Shown here one piece after another: positions 49,077 through 56,863 of a stretch of DNA of 64,000 nucleotides. This DNA is from Ruminococcus sp. (GTDB taxonomy: Bacteria; Bacillota; Clostridia; Oscillospirales; Acutalibacteraceae), in NCBI GenBank assembly GCA_017410265.1, contig JAFQRC010000001.1, positions 1 to 64,000 of the forward strand. The letters run 5' to 3'. Within the stretch, counting starts at the first letter, position 1; the number at the start of each line of letters is the position of its first letter. A program made the translations under genes and the position numbers. The notes below the pieces were generated by a model that ran no database searches, was not told where the DNA came from, and saw only the letters and a program-made list of their open reading frames with translations.

Positions 49077-49245
49077 AGTTTAGTAAAAATTAAAAAATTT
49101 TTTCAAAAAAGGGTGTGCATTTTGCCTCTCTCAGTGCAAATAAGTGAAGGGGTTAATTTTTATGAATAATGAAATTTGCTTTTTCATGCACTTTGAAAAA
49201 TGAATATCAGGTACTTAAGACTTTATTTTTGATGAAAAGCTATCT

Positions 49246-49500
49246 TATTGGGTACGCGTTGACTTTCCATAAGAGAAAAGAGCGAGAACTCCCAATATAA
49301 GTATCAGGTTGCTCCTGATATGGCGATGACAGTCAGAATGATAATGATACTTCTCTACGGAGCTGGCGGAGAACCCGGCAGAGGTGAGATTCCTATGATG
49401 CGATAAAGCTAATTGCAACTTAAGTACTTCCCACACAGGGGATGTTGAGAACAAATACTGTATTATGACATTTAAACCGAGAATGTAGTTCTCGGTTTTT
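49246..49500 (+). ncRNA. Structured leader or non-coding RNA upstream of parA
   Basis: A stretch clearly richer in G and C than its AT-rich surroundings, with several pairings: TATTGGG (49246-49252) with CCCAATA (49291-49297); TATCAGG (49302-49308) with CCTGATA (49314-49320), loop TTGCT; TCCC around 49429 with GGGA around 49438; and at the end a perfect 10-bp hairpin AAACCGAGAA/TTCTCGGTTT (49474-49498) followed by T's. Several unpaired purine-rich blocks lie between. I cannot match it to a named riboswitch. It may be a leader controlling parA or an RNA of the mobile element. Confidence 0.5.
49474..49500 (+). terminator. Attenuator-type terminator before parA
   Basis: AAACCGAGAA (49474-49483), loop TGTAG, TTCTCGGTTT (49489-49498), then TTTACAT, 55 bp before the parA ATG. 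Confidence 0.75.
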
Positions 49501-49504
49501 ACAT

Positions 49505-49526
49505 AGCCTACATTTTTATGTTGGCT
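49505..49526 (+). promoter_or_regulatory. Small inverted repeat directly before the parA ribosome site
   Basis: AGCC-T-ACAT, loop TTTT, ATGT-T-GGCT (49505-49526): 8 paired bases with a T-T mismatch, 11-14 bp before AAAGGAGGAAAG. It could be an operator for the ParA/ParB proteins or an RNA hairpin affecting initiation. Confidence 0.45.
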
Positions 49527-49554
49527 AAATAACAAAGAAAGGAGGAAAGCGAAA

Positions 49555-50376
49555 ATGCGTAAATGTAAGACGATTGCTATATGTAATCAAAAAGGCGGAG
49601 TTGGTAAGACAACTACAACTGTTAATTTGGGTGTAGCTTTAGTTTCTAATGGAAAGAAAGTTTTGCTTGTAGATGCAGACCCACAGGGAGACCTTACAAC
49701 TTGTTTAGGCTTCAATGAAGATAATCTTGATGAAACATTGTTTAATAAGATGTATGGTATTGCACTAGGAAACAAAGGTGACCCGTACAAAGGAATTCTG
49801 CATCATAAAGAGGGTGTGGATTTAATTCCATCGAGTAGCGAAATGTTTGATTTAGAAACTAGTCTTGTTACAGCTATGAACAGAGAAGTGATTTTAAGAA
49901 AATACCTTGATGAAGTTAAAAATAACTATGACTATATACTTATAGATAGTACACCTTCACTTGGTATGATGAACTTAAATGCTTTATCTGCGGCTGATAG
50001 TGTAATTATACCTGTACAGGCTCAGTATCTTCCTGCTAAGTGTATGACACAGCTTTTAAGAACTGTGGGCAGAGTTAGAGAACATATTAACCCTAAGTTA
50101 CAGATTGAAGGAATACTCCTTACAATAGTAGATAGAAGAACTAACCTCGCTAAGAGTACAGTTGAAGCAATCAGAGAAAACTTCGGTTCTATGATTAAGA
50201 TTTACAATTCACAGATTCCAATTGCAATAAAAGCCGCCGAGGTTGCATCAAAAGGCGAAAGCATTTTTGCTTATGAACCAAATAGTTCGGTTTCAAAAGC
50301 GTACACCGAATTTGCAAAGGAGGTGTTAGTTGATGTCAGGAAGAAAGAGCGACTTCACTCTGCCTACTCTCGATGA
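49555..50376 (+). CDS. parA: ParA-family partitioning ATPase
   Basis: A 273-residue Soj/ParA ATPase that moves DNA or keeps an element in the cell line. The deviant Walker A CNQKGGVGKTTTTVNLG is at 9-25, with LVDADPQGDLTTCLG (A') and YILIDSTPSLGMMNLNAL (Walker B). The two-lysine GKT signature marks the ParA/MinD type. GGAGGAAAG lies before the ATG. It overlaps parB by 44 bp. In Clostridia integrative elements a parA-parB pair commonly begins the conserved backbone, fitting the ICE-type genes downstream. Together with parB it probably secures the element during its circular stage. Confidence 0.92.
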   Translation: MRKCKTIAICNQKGGVGKTTTTVNLGVALVSNGKKVLLVDADPQGDLTTCLGFNEDNLDETLFNKMYGIALGNKGDPYKGILHHKEGVDLIPSSSEMFDLETSLVTAMNREVILRKYLDEVKNNYDYILIDSTPSLGMMNLNALSAADSVIIPVQAQYLPAKCMTQLLRTVGRVREHINPKLQIEGILLTIVDRRTNLAKSTVEAIRENFGSMIKIYNSQIPIAIKAAEVASKGESIFAYEPNSSVSKAYTEFAKEVLVDVRKKERLHSAYSR

Positions 50377-51277
50377 TATATTCTCAACGCAGAAACAGCG
50401 TGATGAAGAAAAGCTCGTAAAAATCCGAGATATTCCAATAGAGTTGATTGATGATTTCCCCGACCACCCATTTAAGGTAAGGGATAATGATGAAGATATG
50501 GTTCAGCTCGTTGAGAGTATCAAAGAAAGAGGGGTAATCACTCCTGCTACCGTTAGACCTAAAGAAGATGGTAAATATGAGCTTGTTTCAGGTCATAGAA
50601 GAAAACGAGCAAGTGAGCTTGCAGGTTTTCAAACATTGCGTTGCGAGGTTATTGAACTTTCAAAGGAAGAAGCTACAATCCTTATGGTGGAGAGTAACTT
50701 CCAAAGGTCGCAGATATTACCCTCAGAAAAAGCATTTGCATATAAAATGCGTTTAGAGGCTATAAAAAAACAAGGTCAGCGTTCCGATTTAACTTCGGAC
50801 CCACTGGGACCAAAGTTAGAAAGCTATCGTTCAAACATTGTCCTTTCAGCAGAAACTAACGAAAGTGCATCACAGATAAAGAGATATATCCGTTTGACAA
50901 ATCTTGTTCCTGAATTGCTAGAATACGTTGATGAGGGACGTATTAAAATGCGACCTGCTGTTGAGTTGTCCTATCTTGATGAAGATAGTCAGCGAGATGT
51001 AGTTGAAGAAATTGACACAAATGATGCTACCCCATCTCACGCACAGACAATCAAGATGAGAAAGTATTTTGAAGATGGAAAACTAACTCCAGAAGTGGTG
51101 TCGTCCATTATGTCGGAGGAAAAGCCAAATCAAAAAGAGAAGATTGTTCTGCGTGGGGACAGAGTGCGACAACTTATTCCTAAGAGTGTTCCACTAACAC
51201 TGACAGAGGAATATGTCTGTAAAGCCTTAGAATATTACAGCAAATATCTGAGAAATCGTTCTGAACGTGGAAGATAA
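50333..51277 (+). CDS. parB: ParB-family partitioning protein
   Basis: 314 residues from ATG 50333 (AAAGGAGGTG upstream; an in-frame TTG 3 bp earlier is less likely). The ParB/Srx (CTPase) domain is clear: KIRDIPIELIDDFPDHPFKV, LVESIKERGVITPATVRP, YELVSGHRRKRASELAG (GHRR box) and MVESNFQRSQILPSEKAFAY. A helix-turn-helix centre and a helical end follow (NQKEKIVLRGDRVRQLIPK). It binds a centromere site; candidate repeats lie just after the gene at 51362-51392. The 44-bp overlap with parA indicates coupling. Confidence 0.92.
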   Translation: MSGRKSDFTLPTLDDIFSTQKQRDEEKLVKIRDIPIELIDDFPDHPFKVRDNDEDMVQLVESIKERGVITPATVRPKEDGKYELVSGHRRKRASELAGFQTLRCEVIELSKEEATILMVESNFQRSQILPSEKAFAYKMRLEAIKKQGQRSDLTSDPLGPKLESYRSNIVLSAETNESASQIKRYIRLTNLVPELLEYVDEGRIKMRPAVELSYLDEDSQRDVVEEIDTNDATPSHAQTIKMRKYFEDGKLTPEVVSSIMSEEKPNQKEKIVLRGDRVRQLIPKSVPLTLTEEYVCKALEYYSKYLRNRSERGR

Positions 51278-51361
51278 GCTTTTTAATTTTCCCTTTCTCA
51301 CACTCTAACCCTTATATTACCAGCTAACTTACCGAAAGAAAGATATATACTATCTCCATAA

Positions 51362-51392
51362 ATATATCTATCTCATAACATATATCTATCTC
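51362..51392. repeat. Iteron-like direct repeats after parB
   Basis: ATATATCTATCTC occurs twice (51362-51374, 51380-51392), period 18, with a partial third copy near 51344-51356. It lies in the 246-bp gap before the secreted protein gene, close to a TATAAT (51393-51398). Possible ParB sites or promoter operator. Confidence 0.5.
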
Positions 51393-51523
51393 TATAATAC
51401 GAGAAGGGATGCACGTTTTGATTAATTTGGTTATGAATTGAAGTTAGTATTGAAATCGCATCTTTGTGTTTTAGTGGCGAGTAAATTAGAATGAAGTCAC
51501 ATTAAAAACGAGGAGAGATTAAG

Positions 51524-52243
51524 ATGTTAAAGAAATTGTTAGTTGCAGGTTGTGTTGTGTTTCTTGTAATAAATTTGTGCAGATGTAATAGTGAAAGCGT
51601 GCACATAAATAAACCCTCTATTGCTGCTGAAACTGTTGTATCCTCTTCTTCGGAAAGTAAGAGCGAAGCGACAAGTATTACTCATTCTAAACAAGTTGAA
51701 AGAAAATCACCGGAGAAAAATACAGTTGAAACAGTAGAAAAACAAGAATCTGTAACCGAAAACAAAGTTAGTAAAGGAAATGAACGAATAGAGAAATCAG
51801 AATCAAAAGCTTTTCATCAGACAGAAAAACAAAAATCAAATAACAAAAATTCAACAAAGTCGGAAGAAAAAGACACTCCGACAACAAGTAAACCAAAAAC
51901 AGAAACTCAAAAAGAAACTGTTAAATCAACAACCAAAAAGGAGAAACCTACTCAAGCTCCAAAACCAAAACCTACAGAGGCTAAAAAAGAGCCTAGTGTA
52001 AATATTTCTTATTATGTGGGGTATGCTCAGTCTTATGCATCAAACGTAGGTTTATCACTTGATAGTTCCGCTGTAGATTGTTGGGATAATCCTATTAGTG
52101 TTAATGCCAACAGAAGCGGTATCGAAAGTGATATAATGAGCAGGCTTAATAGATACAGAAACATCGAGGGATTTACTTCGGTTTGGATATGGTATGAACA
52201 GATATCTTCATCTGAGTACAATCTGTATATCGGCTACGCTTAA
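51524..52243 (+). CDS. Secreted Lys/Thr/Pro/Ser-rich protein with small C-terminal domain
   Basis: 239 residues. An N-terminal hydrophobic segment with Cys residues (about 9-21, ending NLCRCN) resembles a signal or lipoprotein anchor, though not a perfect lipobox. Residues about 30-165 are a low-complexity linker of Lys, Glu, Thr, Ser and Pro (PTQAPKPKPTE), as in wall-spanning stalks. The last 75 residues form a compact aromatic domain: YYVGYAQSYASNVGLSL, CWDNPISVNAN, and WIWYEQISSSEYNLYIGYA. Proteins like this occur in ICEs of gut Firmicutes, but I cannot name a family. GAGGAGA precedes the ATG. It is followed by a terminator and the large adhesin gene. Confidence 0.7.
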   Translation: MLKKLLVAGCVVFLVINLCRCNSESVHINKPSIAAETVVSSSSESKSEATSITHSKQVERKSPEKNTVETVEKQESVTENKVSKGNERIEKSESKAFHQTEKQKSNNKNSTKSEEKDTPTTSKPKTETQKETVKSTTKKEKPTQAPKPKPTEAKKEPSVNISYYVGYAQSYASNVGLSLDSSAVDCWDNPISVNANRSGIESDIMSRLNRYRNIEGFTSVWIWYEQISSSEYNLYIGYA

Positions 52244-52259
52244 AAAGAATAACCAACGC

Positions 52260-52290
52260 AACGCATCGTAAATTTACGGTGCGTTTTTTA
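52260..52290 (+). terminator. Terminator between the secreted protein and the adhesin
   Basis: AACGCATCGTAAA (52260-52272) directly followed by TTTACGGTGCGTT (52273-52285), one wobble pair, then TTTTT. A hairpin formed by a near-perfect palindrome. Confidence 0.8.
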
Positions 52291-52311
52291 TTTTACAAGG
52301 AGGAATTTGTA

Positions 52312-55300
52312 ATGAAAAAGAAACTTAAAAGAAGTATCGCACTTATTATGGCACTTGTTATGTGCTTAAGTGCTTTGCTTTGTACAGGAATCTCAACTGC
52401 GTCAGCAGCATCAGGAGAAAAGACAGGTGTATATTTTTATTACTACCCAAGGTCAGGTGATGCTAATGCAAACGGATATTGGGGACACGATGAACTTAAC
52501 TATATGAATGGATGGAAAGGCTTAGCAGGTGACTACACAGTTATTCGTATGATAGGTTCATATAGTGGTAATGTAGCTTATTGTATTGAACCAGGTACAC
52601 TTCAGTGGGATGGAGATATCCTTACAGAAAAAGGAGAAAACTTCTTCAATGATTTTTCATCATCATTTAATAAAACTCTTTCAGGTGATGATGTTAAACT
52701 TTTAATCGGACGTATTCTGCATTATGGATATCAGGGTAAGGTAGATGTTAACTGGAATTCTAAGAATACCGAAGATGCTAACTGTATTGCACACGCAATG
52801 GCTACACAGTTCCTTATCTGGGAAACCGTAGTAGGTGAGCGTGATGCAAAGTTTGAACATATTAGTCCAGGAAAATATGATGCAGTTTTAGATGGTCTTA
52901 GTTCAAAACATCCACTAAAAAGTAAAGTAATGAGTTGCTATAACAATATGGTGTCAAGTGTGCAAAATCACACTAAGGTGCCGAGTTTTTGCTCTAGATC
53001 AACAAGTAGTGCAAAAACAGCTGAACTTGAGTGGAATGGTAGTGAGTATGAAGCTGTACTGACAGATACAAATAAAGTACTAAGTAATTACAGTTTCAAA
53101 GCTAATATCTCAGGGGTTAAGTTTACCAAGAGTGGAAACACACTTACTGTTTCAATGAAAGAAACACCAACTGAAACATTAACAATTACCGCAACTAAGA
53201 GTGATGCAGTTCGTAAAGGTGTTATCGTCTGGACAGATGGAAAAGTACAAGTAGGTAATGGCATTCAGGATGTGGTTAGTTATGCTCAGGATGTAAGTGA
53301 CCCAGTTAACGGATATATGAAGCTTGAAGTCAGCTACGGCTCTTGTGAAATTGTTAAGACAAGCGAAGATGGAAAAGTTGATGGCATCAGTTTTACTATT
53401 ACAGGTAATGAAATTAACAAAACGGTTAAGACAGATAAAGATGGTAAGATTTTGTTAGATAATCTCAGACCAGGTACTTATACAGTTACAGAACAGACTT
53501 ATGATAAATATGAACCTCAAAAGTCACAGAAAGTTACTGTGGTTGCAGGACAGACTGCTAAAGTGAATTTCAACAATGTTCTCAGAAGAGGTGACTTAAA
53601 GATTGTTAAGTCAGCAGAAGATAATTTTGTTGAGGGTATCACATTCAGACTCTATGGAACATCCCTTGCAGGAGTAAAGGTTGATGAGTGTGCTGTAACA
53701 GATAAGAGTGGTGTAGCAACATTCAAGAGTGTTCCTGTGAGTGGTGATACTCCATATACAATCGAGGAACTTAATACACCAAATCGTTATGTGATTCCTG
53801 CAAAGCAGACAGCTCCTATTGTGTGGAATGAAGTTACTTCTCGTAGTTTTAATAATATTTTAAAGAAGTTTTCTGTAACTATTACAAAGAGTGATAGTCA
53901 TAAATTATCGGCTCAAGGTGATGCAATACTCTCAGGCGCAGTATATGGTATCTATAAAGGTGATGTGATTGTTGATGAATATGTAACTGATGAAAATGGT
54001 CAGTTTACTACAAAAGAATATGCCTGCGGTGATGATTGGTCTATTAAGGAAATCACACCATCTGAGGGATACTTACTTGATACAACAGTCCATAGTGTAG
54101 GTTCTGAGCCAAATAATTATAAGATTGAACATAACCTTATCTCGATGAATGTTACTGAAGAAGTAATCAAAGGTAATATCTCTATTATCAAACATACTGA
54201 TAACGGAGATACACAGATTGAAACTCCTGAAAGCGGAGCAACTTTTGAAGTTTACTTAAAGTCGGCAGGAAGTTTCAAAAAGGCAAATGATGATGAAAGA
54301 GATATTATCGTTTGCGATGAAAACGGCTTCGGAAAAACAAAAGATATGCCTTATGGTGTATATACAGTTCATCAGACAAAATCTTGGGAAGGTCGTGAGA
54401 AAATCAAAGACTTTGATGTGTTCATTTCTCAGAATTCTGAAACTTACAGATATATCATTAACAACAGAAACTTTGAGAGTTTTCTCAAGGTTGTAAAGTT
54501 AGATGCTGATAGCGGTAAGAATATTCCTTATGCAGGTGCAGGATTCAAAATTTATGACCCAAGCGGTAATCAGGTAACTATGTCCGTTACTTATCCGACA
54601 CCTGAAACAATTGATGTTTTCTATACAGATGCAAGTGGCTCACTTGTAACACCTGAAAGTCTTGAATATGGAAAAGGCTATTCGCTTGTTGAGGTCAAAG
54701 CACCTTATGGTTATGTTCTTGACGAAACACCTGTATACTTTGACGTAACACAGGATAGTTCAACAGACGAGAACGGAGTTACTATTGTGAAAGTAACAAA
54801 AGCAAACAAAGCTCAGAGAGGTACTATCTCTATTGAAAAGACAGGTGAAATCTTTGTTGATGTAAATGTAAGTGGTGATGATGAAACAAACAAAATTTAT
54901 CAGCCTGTTTATGAGATTACAGGTCTTGAAGGTGCTGTGTTTGAAATCCGTGCAGCAGAAGATATCTATACTCCTGATGGTACACTCAGATGTAAAAAAG
55001 GTAAGTTAGTGGATACTCTCACTACTGTTTCAAATGGTTTTGCAAAGAGTAAGGAACTTTATCTTGGTAAATACACAGTTACTGAAATTAAAGCACCTAG
55101 CAGTATGGTGTTAAGCGGTGAAAGTCACAATATTGAAATCACATACACAGGACAGAATATTGCTGTTACAGAAACTGAAATAACACTTAGTAACGAAAGA
55201 CAGAAGCTTGTGTTGAGTCTTGAAAAAGTCCTAGAAACCAACGATGTTTTCGGTATTGGTAATTCAGGTGAGATTAGAAAAGTAAGTTTTGGTTTATATG

Positions 55301-56553
55301 CTGACGAGGATATTAAGTCCGCAAATGGTACAGTAATTCCAAAAGATGGTCTAATTGAGATTGTGAACGTAGATAAGAATGGTAAGGCAACAATGAAAAC
55401 AGACCTTCCATTTGGGGAGTATTATGTTAAGGAACTTACAACCGATGAGCATTACTTACTAAGTGATACAAAGTATCCAGTTGTGTTTAAGTATGAGGGA
55501 CAGGTTCTCTCAAAGGTGAATATTAAGATTAACAATGGTGATGCAATTAATAATAGGCTCATCTATGGTTCTGTATCAGGGAAGAAAGTTGATGAGAATG
55601 GTAAAGCACTTTCAGGTGCATTAATTGGTCTTTTTAAATTGTCTGATACTGAGTTTACAAAAGAAAACGCACTAATGACTACCGTTTCAAAGGAAGACGG
55701 TAGTTTTTATTTTGAGGACATTCCTTATGGTGTTTGGTTTGTAAGAGAAATTGAACAACCAACAGGTTTTGTACTTAATGATACAGTATATGAAGTTAAT
55801 ATTTCAGAACATAAACAGGTTGTTGATATTGAAATTGTAAACGAACATATCCGTGGCAATATCACGCTTACAAAAGTGGATGCTGACTATCCAGATAACA
55901 AACTTACTGGTGCAGAGTTTGAAGTATATAAAGATATCAATGACAACAGAAAAATTGATAAGTCTGATGAGTTTATCGCTAATTTTAAAGAAACATCAAT
56001 AGGTATTTACGAGTTAACTGACCTTTTATTTGGTAAGTATCTTGTTAGAGAAACAAAGGCGCCTGACGGTTTCTTGCTTGATAAAGATGTTTATCAAATA
56101 TCTATTGAAACAGATAAAACTACTTACACAGTAGAGAATAGAGCAGGTGTCGGTTTTATTAACGATGCTATAAAAGGTAAGCTCAAAATTGTAAAGACCT
56201 CATCTGATAAAAAGGTTGAAGGTTTTGATTTTCGTGTAACTGGTCCTTATGGTTATGATATGACTTTTGAAACCGATAAGAATGGAGTTATTGAAATCGA
56301 TGGACTCAGAGTTGGTTCATACACTATTTCTGAGGTAGATAATAATGTGTCATCAGTTTATGTAATGCCTGAAGATAAGATTGCTATTATTGAACACGAG
56401 TCCACAACAACCGTGGAAATGTACAACGAGTTAAGAGATACACCAAAAACTGGCGATGAGCGTAATCTCAAACTATGGTATGTGTTAGCTATTGTTTCTG
56501 CTTTAGGTCTCGGTATAACAGGTGTTGTACTTTATAAGAGAAAGAAAAAATAA
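52312..56553 (+). CDS. Cell-wall-anchored thioester/SpaA-repeat adhesin
   Basis: 1413 residues from ATG 52312 (AAGGAGG; the ATG at 52279 lacks a site). Order: signal peptide (1 to about 33), an N-terminal thioester domain (about 36-320) with Cys91 in AYCIEPG and Gln166 in MATQFLIWE, the TQXA pair that can form a bond to host or surface amines. Then about ten SpaA/CnaB-type repeats (each beginning like GDLKIVKSAEDN or GNISIIKHTDNG), which fold as isopeptide-locked Ig domains. It ends with the sorting signal TPKTG (1377-1381), a hydrophobic helix and KRKKK, an LPXTG variant for sortase. A long, rod-like surface adhesin typical of ICE cargo in gut Firmicutes. Confidence 0.9.
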   Translation: MKKKLKRSIALIMALVMCLSALLCTGISTASAASGEKTGVYFYYYPRSGDANANGYWGHDELNYMNGWKGLAGDYTVIRMIGSYSGNVAYCIEPGTLQWDGDILTEKGENFFNDFSSSFNKTLSGDDVKLLIGRILHYGYQGKVDVNWNSKNTEDANCIAHAMATQFLIWETVVGERDAKFEHISPGKYDAVLDGLSSKHPLKSKVMSCYNNMVSSVQNHTKVPSFCSRSTSSAKTAELEWNGSEYEAVLTDTNKVLSNYSFKANISGVKFTKSGNTLTVSMKETPTETLTITATKSDAVRKGVIVWTDGKVQVGNGIQDVVSYAQDVSDPVNGYMKLEVSYGSCEIVKTSEDGKVDGISFTITGNEINKTVKTDKDGKILLDNLRPGTYTVTEQTYDKYEPQKSQKVTVVAGQTAKVNFNNVLRRGDLKIVKSAEDNFVEGITFRLYGTSLAGVKVDECAVTDKSGVATFKSVPVSGDTPYTIEELNTPNRYVIPAKQTAPIVWNEVTSRSFNNILKKFSVTITKSDSHKLSAQGDAILSGAVYGIYKGDVIVDEYVTDENGQFTTKEYACGDDWSIKEITPSEGYLLDTTVHSVGSEPNNYKIEHNLISMNVTEEVIKGNISIIKHTDNGDTQIETPESGATFEVYLKSAGSFKKANDDERDIIVCDENGFGKTKDMPYGVYTVHQTKSWEGREKIKDFDVFISQNSETYRYIINNRNFESFLKVVKLDADSGKNIPYAGAGFKIYDPSGNQVTMSVTYPTPETIDVFYTDASGSLVTPESLEYGKGYSLVEVKAPYGYVLDETPVYFDVTQDSSTDENGVTIVKVTKANKAQRGTISIEKTGEIFVDVNVSGDDETNKIYQPVYEITGLEGAVFEIRAAEDIYTPDGTLRCKKGKLVDTLTTVSNGFAKSKELYLGKYTVTEIKAPSSMVLSGESHNIEITYTGQNIAVTETEITLSNERQKLVLSLEKVLETNDVFGIGNSGEIRKVSFGLYADEDIKSANGTVIPKDGLIEIVNVDKNGKATMKTDLPFGEYYVKELTTDEHYLLSDTKYPVVFKYEGQVLSKVNIKINNGDAINNRLIYGSVSGKKVDENGKALSGALIGLFKLSDTEFTKENALMTTVSKEDGSFYFEDIPYGVWFVREIEQPTGFVLNDTVYEVNISEHKQVVDIEIVNEHIRGNITLTKVDADYPDNKLTGAEFEVYKDINDNRKIDKSDEFIANFKETSIGIYELTDLLFGKYLVRETKAPDGFLLDKDVYQISIETDKTTYTVENRAGVGFINDAIKGKLKIVKTSSDKKVEGFDFRVTGPYGYDMTFETDKNGVIEIDGLRVGSYTISEVDNNVSSVYVMPEDKIAIIEHESTTTVEMYNELRDTPKTGDERNLKLWYVLAIVSALGLGITGVVLYKRKKK

Positions 56554-56564
56554 AAGTGATATTA

Positions 56565-56600
56565 AGGGGTAGTTGTGATTTGCTACCCCTAGTTTATTTT
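56565..56600 (+). terminator. Terminator after the adhesin
   Basis: AGGGGTAG (56565-56572), loop of 10, CTACCCCT (56583-56590), followed by AGTTTATTTT. Confidence 0.78.
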
Positions 56601-56614
56601 AGGAGATGTTTAAG

Positions 56615-56863
56615 GTGAAAGATAAAAGTGCATTTTCACAAAAATTAAAAGTTTTAACTAAGCTCATTGATTCAGGTTATGTCAATGAAAAGAAACTGCA
56701 ACAGTTAAATATCGAAGGAATACTTAAAATTCCCGGCATAACAATTCCTGAAATGACAATTATTCTTGAAATTCAAAAGCAGACAAAAGCTAATAAGCTG
56801 TATTCATACTTGAGTGGTTTTGATGAATCAGCTGTTAATAATGAGGAGGGACATAATGGCTAG
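56615..56863 (+). CDS. Small conserved ICE protein
   Basis: 82 residues from GTG 56615, chosen because AGGAG (56601-56605) is 9 bases upstream whereas the ATG at 56606 is only a base away. Helical and basic, with LTKLIDSGYVNEKKLQQLNI and LKIPGITIPEMTIILEIQKQ. No fold recognised. Its end overlaps the start of the next, very large gene by 8 bp and supplies GAGGAGG as ribosome site. Such small proteins precede the large methylase-helicase gene in many ICEs of this type. Confidence 0.7.
   Translation: MKDKSAFSQKLKVLTKLIDSGYVNEKKLQQLNIEGILKIPGITIPEMTIILEIQKQTKANKLYSYLSGFDESAVNNEEGHNG

Noticed and set aside
49246..49500. Cobalamin or other named riboswitch
   Set aside because: I could not find the conserved core of a known class, and parA is not a metabolite-linked gene.
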